A DNA stretch of 40,891 nucleotides from Parapontixanthobacter sp963736595. Its GTDB lineage: Bacteria; Pseudomonadota; Alphaproteobacteria; Sphingomonadales; Sphingomonadaceae. The first letter of the stretch is position 1. Each line of letters begins with the position of its first letter. The position numbers and the translations under genes are program-made. The stretch is from contig CAVTPG010000006.1 in the NCBI GenBank assembly GCA_963736595.1, positions 1-40,891 of the forward strand, read 5' to 3'. This document shows positions 1 to 7,557 of the stretch, one piece after another. Under the pieces are notes generated by a model, which worked only from the letters and a program-made list of their open reading frames with translations, was not told the DNA's origin and did not search any database.

Positions 1-13
1 CACCCCGCATATC

Positions 14-895
14 TTACAGCCCGTCGAGGCCCTTGCTGACCAGAATGTTCACCGAAACGCGGCGGTTTTGCGCCTTGCCTTCCTCGGTTTCATTATCGGC
101 CAGCGGATCGGCTTCGGCCATTCCGGTTGGCGTCAGCATACGATACGGCTTCCACCGGCACGCCTGCTGCAGGAAATTGACCACACGACCGGCGCGCTTC
201 TCGCTCAGCACCTGGTTATAGTCCTGACTACCAACCGAATCGGTGTAGCCGACAACCAGCAGCAGCGCGTTGTCCATCGCGTCGGCTTCGCTTGCCGCGC
301 TGCACAGCTCGCTTTCGGCCTGCGGCGACAAATTCCACTTGCCTGTGTCGAAATAGACGTTCGTCGTGCCTTTGATGTTGTACTTGTCGATGTCGCCCAT
401 GCGGCCGCGCAAGGCATCGGTCGCCGCCGTTTGTTCATCAAAGCCCTGCTGCGTGCCGGAGCGGATCATGGTGGCGGTTTTCAAATCGTTGTTCCGCAGC
501 TTGATCTGCCGTGCGATCAGGCCTTCACCCCATTGCGCGGTCTCGACAGTGACGGGCAAACCATTCAGCAACGAGTCGGCGGCCAGCTTTTCGCGGCCCA
601 TACCGAAGAGGCCTTTGGTAGCTCTGATTTCCGTGCCGTCACCAACCGCGATCACCGTTTTCGTGCCGTCATCGGCGGTGACTTGCACTTGCCGTCCGTT
701 GCGCGCGGAAATGAAGCCCTTGATCTCCGGCCCGTCAGGCAGTTCGGACATATCATCGGGCAGCGATCCATACACGGTCGTCAGGATCTCGCCCTCTGGC
801 TGATCCTGCTCTTGCGCAGACAGGGCAACGGGCGCGGCGATGGTCAGCGCGGCAAGCAAGGCAAAACCCGTCGGGCGGTGCGATAATACATTCAT
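14..895 (-). CDS. OmpA-family outer-membrane/periplasmic protein
   Basis: A 293-residue exported protein. The N-terminus is a signal peptide (hydrophobic core about residues 10-26, small residues before Gln28). A middle region of about 130 residues resembles a beta-rich periplasmic domain (repeated short V/I strands, residues 55-145) that I do not recognise. The C-terminus (about 178-290) is an OmpA-like peptidoglycan-binding domain: it starts with the VYFDTG strand, has GYTDSVG with Asp219, and LSEKRA with Arg234, the residues that bind diaminopimelate in this fold. Two Cys in the domain (198, 246) could form a disulfide. Its role would be anchoring to, or sensing, the peptidoglycan. There is no clear outer-membrane barrel, so it is not classical OmpA. 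The ATG is preceded by a GGGAG-type ribosome site. Confidence 0.9.
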   Translation of the reverse strand: MNVLSHRPTGFALLAALTIAAPVALSAQEQDQPEGEILTTVYGSLPDDMSELPDGPEIKGFISARNGRQVQVTADDGTKTVIAVGDGTEIRATKGLFGMGREKLAADSLLNGLPVTVETAQWGEGLIARQIKLRNNDLKTATMIRSGTQQGFDEQTAATDALRGRMGDIDKYNIKGTTNVYFDTGKWNLSPQAESELCSAASEADAMDNALLLVVGYTDSVGSQDYNQVLSEKRAGRVVNFLQQACRWKPYRMLTPTGMAEADPLADNETEEGKAQNRRVSVNILVSKGLDGL

Positions 896-1251
896 GTCAA
901 TTCTCCCTCAAACTGCATCCGGGCCGACGCGATGGTTTCGCGATCTTGGTCGGAAAACCCGAAACGGCGTGTCCGGCTGATAAAGCCGCGCGCATCCCAA
1001 TTGACGAGATGCGCGGGATCAAAGCCGAACCTGGACGCCTTAATAAGCCGTGAGTGGCAACTCAGCCTTGCTCTGTGGTGAACGCTGTCACACGCGTCCA
1101 TCCTTGTGCGGATCATCGGAGCGCAAGATGCGGTGAACCGTTCAAGCTGCGCCGAACAAGGGTGTCGTTGGGGGTAAATGAGACCGCCCGGACGCAAGCC
1201 ACCCCGGAAAACTTGGGCAAGTGCCTGAATGTGTGCCACAGGGTGCGAGTT
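896..1251. other. Gap upstream of the OmpA-like gene; possible 3' remnant of a gene on the minus strand
   Basis: These 356 bases lie between the divergent OmpA-like and RHH genes. On the minus strand an open frame ends in a TGA that overlaps the OmpA-like start codon as ATGA. Its last ~45 codons (about 892-1030) have codon choice like real genes here and read as a plausible protein tail (RFGFDPAHLVNWDARG then FGFSDQDRE). Its upstream part looks random and runs antisense into the RHH gene. It may be the decayed end of a lost gene, or chance. An 8-bp hairpin (989-996 with 1008-1015) falls within this tail. No tRNA or convincing promoter was seen. Confidence 0.25.
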
Positions 1252-1506
1252 ATGGACGTACCCTACCATCCGCCGGTCAAACGCTCGATCGCGATTGCAG
1301 GACACAAAACATCGATCAGTCTGGAACCTGTATTCTGGGAAATGTTGCGCGAGGCAGCGGCGTTGCGCGAATTACCGATTGCCGGACTGGTCGCGCAAAT
1401 CGATGCGGAGCGGATTAAATCCAAAACGCCGCCGGGGCTGGCCAGCGCGCTGCGCGTGTGGCTGGTCGCACACCATATGCGCGCGGTGGGTGGCGATGAC
1501 GCTTAG
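1252..1506 (+). CDS. Ribbon-helix-helix (RHH_4-type) small DNA-binding protein
   Basis: An 84-residue protein. Residues 9-54 fit the RHH_4 pattern common in alphaproteobacteria: a short basic strand (VKRSIAIAGHKTSISL) followed by two helices (EPVFWEMLREAAALREL, then GLVAQIDAER). A C-terminal segment, GLASALRVWLVAHH, is also typical. The strand would dimerise and read the DNA major groove; targets are unknown. I chose the ATG at 1252, because the family normally begins a few residues before VKRS and the longer upstream frame has no family-like sequence. In-frame GTG codons lie just upstream, so the start is not certain. No strong ribosome-binding site is visible. Confidence 0.8.
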   Translation: MDVPYHPPVKRSIAIAGHKTSISLEPVFWEMLREAAALRELPIAGLVAQIDAERIKSKTPPGLASALRVWLVAHHMRAVGGDDA

Positions 1507-1527
1507 CACTACTTAAGCAAATGCGCA

Positions 1528-1562
1528 TGAAAAAGGCGACAGGATTGCTCCCGCCGCCTTCA
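1528..1562 (-). terminator. Intrinsic terminator downstream of the small SFPASDPPA protein gene
   Basis: On the minus strand an 11-bp stem (1550-1560 pairing with 1533-1543, two G-U pairs) encloses a 6-base loop and is followed by a short T tract (complement of 1530-1532, extended by the stem's TT). It sits about 20 bases past the stop of the 1582-1818 gene. Its sequence is closely matched by the terminator at 9241-9275. Confidence 0.75.
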
Positions 1563-1581
1563 TTGCTTTGCGTGTAAGCAA

Positions 1582-1818
1582 TCAGTAGTTTGCAGGCGGA
1601 TCGCTTGCCGGAAACGACTGGTCCAGCGCTTCGTCGGTTTTGGTCCATTCGCGCTTGGGCTTATCGCGCATGGATTCAGGCCCGGCATCGCGCACTTCGG
1701 CGCTGGCGCGCTGAGGCTGATCTCCGGAAAACGCCGGATTCCCCTCGGCCTTTTGTTTTTCGTAATATTTGTAGCCTGCATATCCCAGGCCACCCAAAGT
1801 CAAGAGCTTGAGCAACAT
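1582..1818 (-). CDS. Small membrane-anchored protein with SFPASDPPA-type C-terminal motif
   Basis: A 78-residue protein of unknown function. The N-terminus is one short hydrophobic stretch (MLLKLLTLGGLGYAGY, residues 1-16), then a charged linker rich in K, E, R and D. The last 20 residues contain DEALDQSFPASDPPANY. From memory, closely similar DEA..SFPASDPPA endings recur in many short proteobacterial proteins, with no established role. The ATG at 1818 has a good ribosome site (AAAGGA, spacing about 7), so a longer reading from 1869 is unlikely. It begins 60 bases after the murA stop on the same strand and may share the murA transcript. A clear terminator follows it. Confidence 0.72.
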   Translation of the reverse strand: MLLKLLTLGGLGYAGYKYYEKQKAEGNPAFSGDQPQRASAEVRDAGPESMRDKPKREWTKTDEALDQSFPASDPPANY

Positions 1819-1878
1819 GATAAATTCCTTTCGTGCCGGATCAACGCGATCCCTGCAGGAAAGGTCCATTGCTAAAGT

Positions 1879-3162
1879 TTAATCGTCGCCCACCCGTTCA
1901 ATATCGGCGCCGACCAGCTGCAGCTTTTCTTCCAGCCGCTCATATCCGCGATCGAGATGATAAATGCGCCGGACTTCGGTTTCGCCTTCCGCTGCCAACG
2001 CGGCGATAATTAAGCTCATCGAAGCGCGCAAATCGGTCGCCATCACTTCGGCACCGTTCAATTTGTCCACGCCATGCACGACGGCGGTGCGGCCATTGGT
2101 TTCGATATGCGCGCCCATCCGGCTGAGTTCGGGGACGTGCATATAGCGGTTTTCGAAAATCGTTTCATTCAGCACGCTGGTGCCCTGCGCCTTGCACAGC
2201 AAGCTCATGAATTGCGCCTGCATATCGGTGGCGAGGCCAGGATAGGGCGCAGTGGACAGATTGACCGCTTTTAGCGGGCCATCGGCGCTGACAGTCACGC
2301 GCTTATCATCGCCTTCGACTTTGACGCCGATATTGCGCAGCGCGTGCAGGGTCGCGGCCATATCGCTGGCCTTCGCGCCTTCCAGCACGACTTCGCCGCC
2401 GGTAATCGCCGCAGCGCAGGCATAGGAGCCAGCTTCGATCCGGTCTGGCATGACTTTGTAAGTCGCGCCATTCAATCGCTGGACCCCGTGAATGGTCAGC
2501 TCCGATGTGCCGATCCCCTCCATCTCTGCGCCCATCGCGACCAGCATATTGCACAGATCGACGATTTCCGGCTCGCGTGCGGTGTTGGTCAAGCGAGTCG
2601 TGCCGTTGGCCAGCGCGGCGGCCATGATGACGTTCTCGCTCGCGCCAACCGACACCACCGGAAAGTCGAAATCGCCGCCGGTCAAGCCACCATCGGGCGC
2701 AATCGCCCGGACATAGCCCTGTGCCAATTCGATCGTCGCGCCGATCGCTTCCAGCGCCTTTAGATGCAGGTCGATGGGCCGGTTCCCGATCGCGCAGCCA
2801 CCCGGCAGCGATACCGTGGCCTCGCCCCCGCGCGCCAGCAATGGCCCCAGCACCAAAATCGAGGCCCGCATCTTGCGCACCAGATCATAGGGCGCGGTCG
2901 TGCTGGTCAAGCGAGTCGCCTGCAATGTCACCACACGGCCGAAATCCTCTGGCCGCTTGCCGGCAATCGAGTGGCTAACCCCGAATTGCGTCATCAGATG
3001 CTGGAACCCGTCGATATCGGCAAGGCGCGGCAAATTGCGCAGCGTCAGCGGCTCGTCGGTCAGCAATGCGCAAGGGATCAGGGTCAGCGCGGAATTCTTC
3101 GCACCGGAGATCGGCAGCGTGCCGGACAGGCGGTTTCCGCCACGAATGAGCAATTTATCCAT
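1879..3162 (-). CDS. murA: UDP-N-acetylglucosamine 1-carboxyvinyltransferase MurA
   Basis: A 427-residue cytoplasmic enzyme for the first committed step of peptidoglycan synthesis: transfer of enolpyruvate from PEP to UDP-GlcNAc. The length is the normal family length. Visible hallmarks are the N-terminal ISGAKNSAL loop with Lys22 and Asn23, and the GGCAIGNRPIDLHL loop carrying the catalytic Cys123 (E. coli Cys115), which is also the fosfomycin target; having Cys rather than Asp predicts sensitivity at this residue. The C-terminal DLRASMSLIIAALAAEGETEV segment closes the inside-out barrel fold. It is divergent from galU, with a 159-base gap between the starts that must hold both promoters. 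Confidence 0.97.
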   Translation of the reverse strand: MDKLLIRGGNRLSGTLPISGAKNSALTLIPCALLTDEPLTLRNLPRLADIDGFQHLMTQFGVSHSIAGKRPEDFGRVVTLQATRLTSTTAPYDLVRKMRASILVLGPLLARGGEATVSLPGGCAIGNRPIDLHLKALEAIGATIELAQGYVRAIAPDGGLTGGDFDFPVVSVGASENVIMAAALANGTTRLTNTAREPEIVDLCNMLVAMGAEMEGIGTSELTIHGVQRLNGATYKVMPDRIEAGSYACAAAITGGEVVLEGAKASDMAATLHALRNIGVKVEGDDKRVTVSADGPLKAVNLSTAPYPGLATDMQAQFMSLLCKAQGTSVLNETIFENRYMHVPELSRMGAHIETNGRTAVVHGVDKLNGAEVMATDLRASMSLIIAALAAEGETEVRRIYHLDRGYERLEEKLQLVGADIERVGDD

Positions 3163-3321
3163 ACGCCAAGCGGTTTAGCCAGATTGCGCGCCAGCACAAG
3201 ATGCGCGGCAAAAATGCTCACGCGCAACCGCCAAAACGCACGAAACAATGGCGCGTCACAATTGGTCAATATGTCGCTGCTAGTTGACGCGTCACGCGCA
3301 ACCACTATCGCAAGGCCCATT

Positions 3322-4206
3322 ATGACACAGCACAAACCGATCAAGAAAGCCGTCTTTCCCGTTGCAGGCCTCGGCACCAGATTCCTGCCCGCGACCAAGG
3401 CGATCCCCAAGGAATTGCTGCCCATCGTGGACCGCCCGCTGATCCAGTATGCAGTGGACGAAGCGCGCGAAGCCGGGATCGAGCAGATCATCTTTGTCAC
3501 CGGGCGCGGCAAGACCGCCATCGTCGAACATTTCGATGTGGCGTTCGAGCTGGAAGCCACCATGAGCGAACGCGGCAAGGATATGTCTGTCCTCGATGCC
3601 ACGCGCGCCACGCCGGGCGACATCATCACCGTGCGCCAGCAAGTGCCGATGGGGCTGGGCCATGCGATCTGGTGCGCCCGCGCCATTGTCGGCGACGATC
3701 CGTTCGCGATCCTGTTGCCGGATGAATTGATGGTGGGCGAGCCGGGCTGCATGAAGCAGATGGTCGAGGCTTATAACGAAGTTGGCGGCAATCTCATTTC
3801 CGTCCTCGAAGTGCCGATGGAGGAAGTGTCATCCTATGGCGTGATCGATCCGGGCGATGGCAATCTGGGCGCGAGCGGCGCTTTGACCCAAGTGAACGGT
3901 CTGGTCGAGAAACCGAAGCAGGCCGACGCGCCGTCGAACAAAATCGTATCGGGCCGCTATATTCTGCAGCCCGAAGTCATGGGCGTGCTGAAGGATCAGG
4001 GCACCGGCGCAGGCGGAGAGATCCAGTTGACCGATGCGATGGCCAAGATGATCGGCACGCAGCCGTTTCACGCGGTTACTTTCGCAGGGCAGCGGTATGA
4101 TTGCGGCAGCAAACTGGGCTTTGTCGAGGCGACGCTGGCGCTGGCGCTGGAACGCGACGACATGGGCGCAGATGTCCGCGCCATGGCGAAACGGTTGCTA
4201 AAATAA
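3322..4206 (+). CDS. galU: UTP-glucose-1-phosphate uridylyltransferase GalU
   Basis: A 294-residue cytoplasmic nucleotidyltransferase making UDP-glucose from UTP and glucose-1-phosphate for exopolysaccharide, LPS and glycolipid synthesis. The N-terminus holds the nucleotide loop and following Lys (AGLGTRFLPATKAIPKELLP, residues 15-34). Further signatures are the PMGLGHAIWCA substrate segment, the LPDELM metal-site segment and GRYILQPEVM near the C-terminus. The open frame extends far upstream, but only the ATG at 3322 matches the family start; everything before it is antisense to murA. It ends 28 bases from the convergent RM gene. Confidence 0.97.
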   Translation: MTQHKPIKKAVFPVAGLGTRFLPATKAIPKELLPIVDRPLIQYAVDEAREAGIEQIIFVTGRGKTAIVEHFDVAFELEATMSERGKDMSVLDATRATPGDIITVRQQVPMGLGHAIWCARAIVGDDPFAILLPDELMVGEPGCMKQMVEAYNEVGGNLISVLEVPMEEVSSYGVIDPGDGNLGASGALTQVNGLVEKPKQADAPSNKIVSGRYILQPEVMGVLKDQGTGAGGEIQLTDAMAKMIGTQPFHAVTFAGQRYDCGSKLGFVEATLALALERDDMGADVRAMAKRLLK

Positions 4207-4234
4207 AGCGAATGGCGGGGGTGATGCGTTCTGG

Positions 4235-7200
4235 TCAGGCATCCGGCGGCAATTTGATCTCTTTCATGATGCGGTCTGTTTCGAGCAGGATTTTGACGAT
4301 GTTCTGGTAATGCCCAATATCATCCCATGACAGCGCTCGGGTCTTGCGGTCTTTCAGCCATTTCTGTGCGGGCTGATACCCGCCGATGTAAAAGTCCCAC
4401 GCCACTTGCGGCACATCATCGAAATACTGGTGCGGGTTAATATAGACGCGCCCGTCGCGGTATTTCAGATGCGCCGGAGCGACGACACTGTCTTCGTCGC
4501 TATCCTCCACTTCGCCCATGAAGGGATAGAGCGCTTCGCCAATAGCAGCAGGTTCCATCAGATGCAGCCGGCGCAGCGCTTCGCCCTTCTCGCTGACATG
4601 GGTGAACACGTCCGGGCTGGCCGGATACGGAATGCGCGGGAAGTCGATCTTGAGAAATTCGGCAAAGGTCGCGCGATAATCGGGGGAGTGCAGCACGCCG
4701 TAGATATAGTCGAACACCTTGACCTCGGAAGGCCGCGCATCTCCGGTGGGGGCGCGGAAATCGTCCTCCGGTCCGGCTTGGTCGGCTGGGTCGATCCCGG
4801 CGGCTTTGCAGATTTTGGCGTAGAGTTTCGGGTCTAGGTTGAGGGTGCGTTCGGTGGGAGCAAGTGCGTCTGCTTGGTCGGCGGTTTCGTCGGGGTAAAG
4901 GTAGAGAGGGGCAAGTTGGTTCGACTCTTTCATACTTAAAGCATGAAGATCGAAGATCCCTTCAACCGCGAGGCTATCGGAGAACTGCCGGGAGCCTTCA
5001 ATTTGCCTGTTCATAGCAAGCCCAAAATTCGGGCCTGCGATCATATGCTTCATCAAATTGATTCGTGAGTCGCCACGCGTGATAATTTGATTGATCCGGT
5101 CAGGTGGGTAGTAGGTGAAGCGTCGGTCGAATTGTCGATACAAGACTGGCGCAATTGAGGATGTATCCCCTTCCCTAAAGAGATGTCTTTTTTCCTCGTG
5201 CTGCCAGTCCTTGGTTTCCGAGAAGCCATATTTGTTCAATAGTCTAGGCGTGTCGAACTTAGCCACATCGCAGACCATCTCGACGGCAGAAGACGGGGAA
5301 AAATGTGGTTTCACGAGCAACTTGTCTTTTCGGAACTTCGTACCAATCGATGCAATCGGAAAAAACTTATCGATAGAAAACGAGCGTTGATATTCTTTGA
5401 AGCCGGCGGAATCATGCGGTGTGAAATAATATCGATCAGCGACAGGTGAAAGCCGCTTGCTCAGGCCGATGATCGATCTCGAACCAAGCCAGTCGTTCTT
5501 AACTTTTCGAGAACCCCAGACATCTTCATAACGCACTTCAGGGCACAACCCTTTCTGATCCGATTTAGTTCGGACTAGGATGATAATTCCGACCCCCTGC
5601 CGAATGTCAAAGACGTTTTCATCTGTACTACCGTCAGGAGCTATTTCACCCGTATTGCTGTTACCATGAAGGTTTATTATGTACACTTTGTCAAATTGAG
5701 TAAGTATCCGTTGGCGCATAGTTCGATGAACCAAGCCGAACATATAACTATTGTTTGAAATATATGCTACAACGCCACGGCCATTCTTCTCTATCATATG
5801 CGACGCCATGCGTATGAATTTGACGTAGTCATCTGAAAGGGGTGAGATATTACTCTCACCTTCAAGACCATCCTTAAAATCACTGTTTAGTGTCTCTATC
5901 CAATCTCCACGATTCATCGAACTGATCGAATACGGCGGATTACCAATCACACACATAATCGGCGTCTGCCGCTTCACCTCGCTTGCGCCGCGCGCTTCGT
6001 CGGCGAGTTGCTGGAAAAACAAATCCTTCACCTCGCGCTCGGCAGGTTCCAGCGCGTTGGTCAGCCAGACGGACAAGCGCGGCGGGTTCTTGCTCGGCAC
6101 GTAACCGCTTTCGGTCAGTTGCATGTCCAGCTTCATATGGCACATGGCGTAACTGGCCATCAGCAGTTCAAACCCGTGCAGGCGCGGCAGCAATTCTTCC
6201 TCGACATAGGAAGACCACTTGCCCGGTGCCTTCGCCTTTACCCGATCGGCAATGGTCTGCACCGTCTTGGCCAGAAACGTGCCAGTACCGGTCGCGGGAT
6301 CAAGGATTTGCACCCGGTGAACGTCTTTCTTGATCGTGACCGGCTTGCCGTTCTTTGTTTCGCCCGTGTCCCAGTCCACCGTCACCTTGCCGGTATCGGC
6401 CAGGCCCTCCGCAATACCGAACTCCGTTTTCAGCACATCGTCCACGGCGCGCACGATGAAATCGACGACCGGTTCCGGCGTGTACCAGACGCCCCGGCTC
6501 TTGCGCTTTTTGGGATTATACGCGGCAAGGAAGGTTTCATAAAAGTGGATAAAGGGATCGTTGCGGGCGGTGAACTTGCCGAAATCTTCGAACAGCGAAT
6601 GCGGATCGCTGGCGCGCAGAACTTCTGCCAGATCGTCCACCACATAACGCAGCCGGTCGGGAATGTCGTAGCCGGCAATGAACTGAAACAGCCCGCGCAG
6701 GAACGGATTGGATTTCGGTAACTTCTCTAGCGCTTCGGCACGGCTGAACGTTTCCAGCTGATCGTCATGCAGGCGGGCGGCGAACATGCCGTATGTTATC
6801 GTCTCGGCGTAAATGTCCGCGAACTCGCTCGGCTCCAGATTGGGCAGCAGGTTTTCCTTGAAGGTGGTAAACTGGCGGCCCAGACCGAGGCGGAATTCCG
6901 GGTCCTCGGCCAGCGCGATGCCGACCTCGTCCTTGATGATCGCCGCTTTGCCGGCCATCATTTCCGCCAGTTTCTGCGCGCTACGGATGCTGATCGGTTT
7001 TTGCTGCGCGAAGCTTTCCAGCTGTCGTTCCAGCTCGCCGAACTTGTCCGGCAGAGGCTGCAACCCTTCGCCCATACCGATGAAGCTGGCGATGGACGTA
7101 TGATGGATCACGTCCTTGTCGCGGATGAATTCGAAATCGACGCCGTTGGTGTAGAGAAGGTTGGGGTATGCGTTTTCGTACCGCTTGCGCTGCTCGACGC

Positions 7201-7447
7201 TGTAGCCTGTCAGCTTCACCACGTCTTTCGGCAGGTCCTTCGCCTCCGCCCAGCCGAACGCTACGCCATCGCGATGGAACAGGAAGTCGGGCATCCCGCC
7301 TTCGCTGCGCTTGGGCTCGTTGATGATCTGCGCCGTACCGTCGATGCTTTCGAACAGGCGTTGTAGCGGCGCGCGATAACTGTGTTCGGTGGCATCGCCG
7401 CTCTTATAGATGCGCGTGATTTCATCCAGATAACCGGCAATATCCAT
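4235..7447 (-). CDS. Single-chain restriction-modification enzyme (Type IIG / Type ISP-like, no helicase)
   Basis: A 1070-residue protein combining nuclease, adenine-N6 methyltransferase and target recognition. The N-terminus has a PD-(D/E)xK-like nuclease core (Glu22, Pro53-Asp54 in GGMPDFLF, Glu68-x-Lys70 in WAEAKDL). A helical linker follows, then the methyltransferase with motif I DPATGTGTFL (Asp383) and motif IV NPPYS (503-507). The C-terminal third should be the specificity region, like the C-terminal domain of Type ISP enzymes. Unlike LlaGI-type ISP enzymes I see no Walker A or DEAD-box helicase, so the build is closer to Type IIG. I chose the ATG at 7447, which has a GGGAG site 7 bases upstream; a GTG at 7474 is the alternative. 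Codons about 505-845 (4930-5950) are distinctly AT-rich. It stands alone, with no separate S, M or R gene nearby. Confidence 0.88.
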   Translation of the reverse strand: MDIAGYLDEITRIYKSGDATEHSYRAPLQRLFESIDGTAQIINEPKRSEGGMPDFLFHRDGVAFGWAEAKDLPKDVVKLTGYSVEQRKRYENAYPNLLYTNGVDFEFIRDKDVIHHTSIASFIGMGEGLQPLPDKFGELERQLESFAQQKPISIRSAQKLAEMMAGKAAIIKDEVGIALAEDPEFRLGLGRQFTTFKENLLPNLEPSEFADIYAETITYGMFAARLHDDQLETFSRAEALEKLPKSNPFLRGLFQFIAGYDIPDRLRYVVDDLAEVLRASDPHSLFEDFGKFTARNDPFIHFYETFLAAYNPKKRKSRGVWYTPEPVVDFIVRAVDDVLKTEFGIAEGLADTGKVTVDWDTGETKNGKPVTIKKDVHRVQILDPATGTGTFLAKTVQTIADRVKAKAPGKWSSYVEEELLPRLHGFELLMASYAMCHMKLDMQLTESGYVPSKNPPRLSVWLTNALEPAEREVKDLFFQQLADEARGASEVKRQTPIMCVIGNPPYSISSMNRGDWIETLNSDFKDGLEGESNISPLSDDYVKFIRMASHMIEKNGRGVVAYISNNSYMFGLVHRTMRQRILTQFDKVYIINLHGNSNTGEIAPDGSTDENVFDIRQGVGIIILVRTKSDQKGLCPEVRYEDVWGSRKVKNDWLGSRSIIGLSKRLSPVADRYYFTPHDSAGFKEYQRSFSIDKFFPIASIGTKFRKDKLLVKPHFSPSSAVEMVCDVAKFDTPRLLNKYGFSETKDWQHEEKRHLFREGDTSSIAPVLYRQFDRRFTYYPPDRINQIITRGDSRINLMKHMIAGPNFGLAMNRQIEGSRQFSDSLAVEGIFDLHALSMKESNQLAPLYLYPDETADQADALAPTERTLNLDPKLYAKICKAAGIDPADQAGPEDDFRAPTGDARPSEVKVFDYIYGVLHSPDYRATFAEFLKIDFPRIPYPASPDVFTHVSEKGEALRRLHLMEPAAIGEALYPFMGEVEDSDEDSVVAPAHLKYRDGRVYINPHQYFDDVPQVAWDFYIGGYQPAQKWLKDRKTRALSWDDIGHYQNIVKILLETDRIMKEIKLPPDA
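4930..5950 (-). other. AT-rich compositional island inside the RM gene
   Basis: Base composition changes sharply inside the gene. I counted 35% and 38% GC in the 60-base lines starting at 5641 and 5701, while the flanking parts of the same gene look near 60%. The change begins right after the NPPY methyltransferase motif and ends about residue 845. The reading frame is open throughout. This pattern suits replacement of the recognition part by recombination with a foreign allele. Confidence 0.7.
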
Positions 7448-7557
7448 CCCAACGCTCCCTATTCGCAGCGACACTTACCGTGTGCGCTTTAGGAGGCAAG
7501 TATTGGCTGCTACAAGGGCTACTCGCGATTACTTGCAGAAGCCCGTTTCCCGCGCAA

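Noticed and set aside
2764..3321. Upstream extension of the galU frame
   Set aside because: It is antisense to murA and has no galU-family sequence; galU matches from the ATG at 3322.
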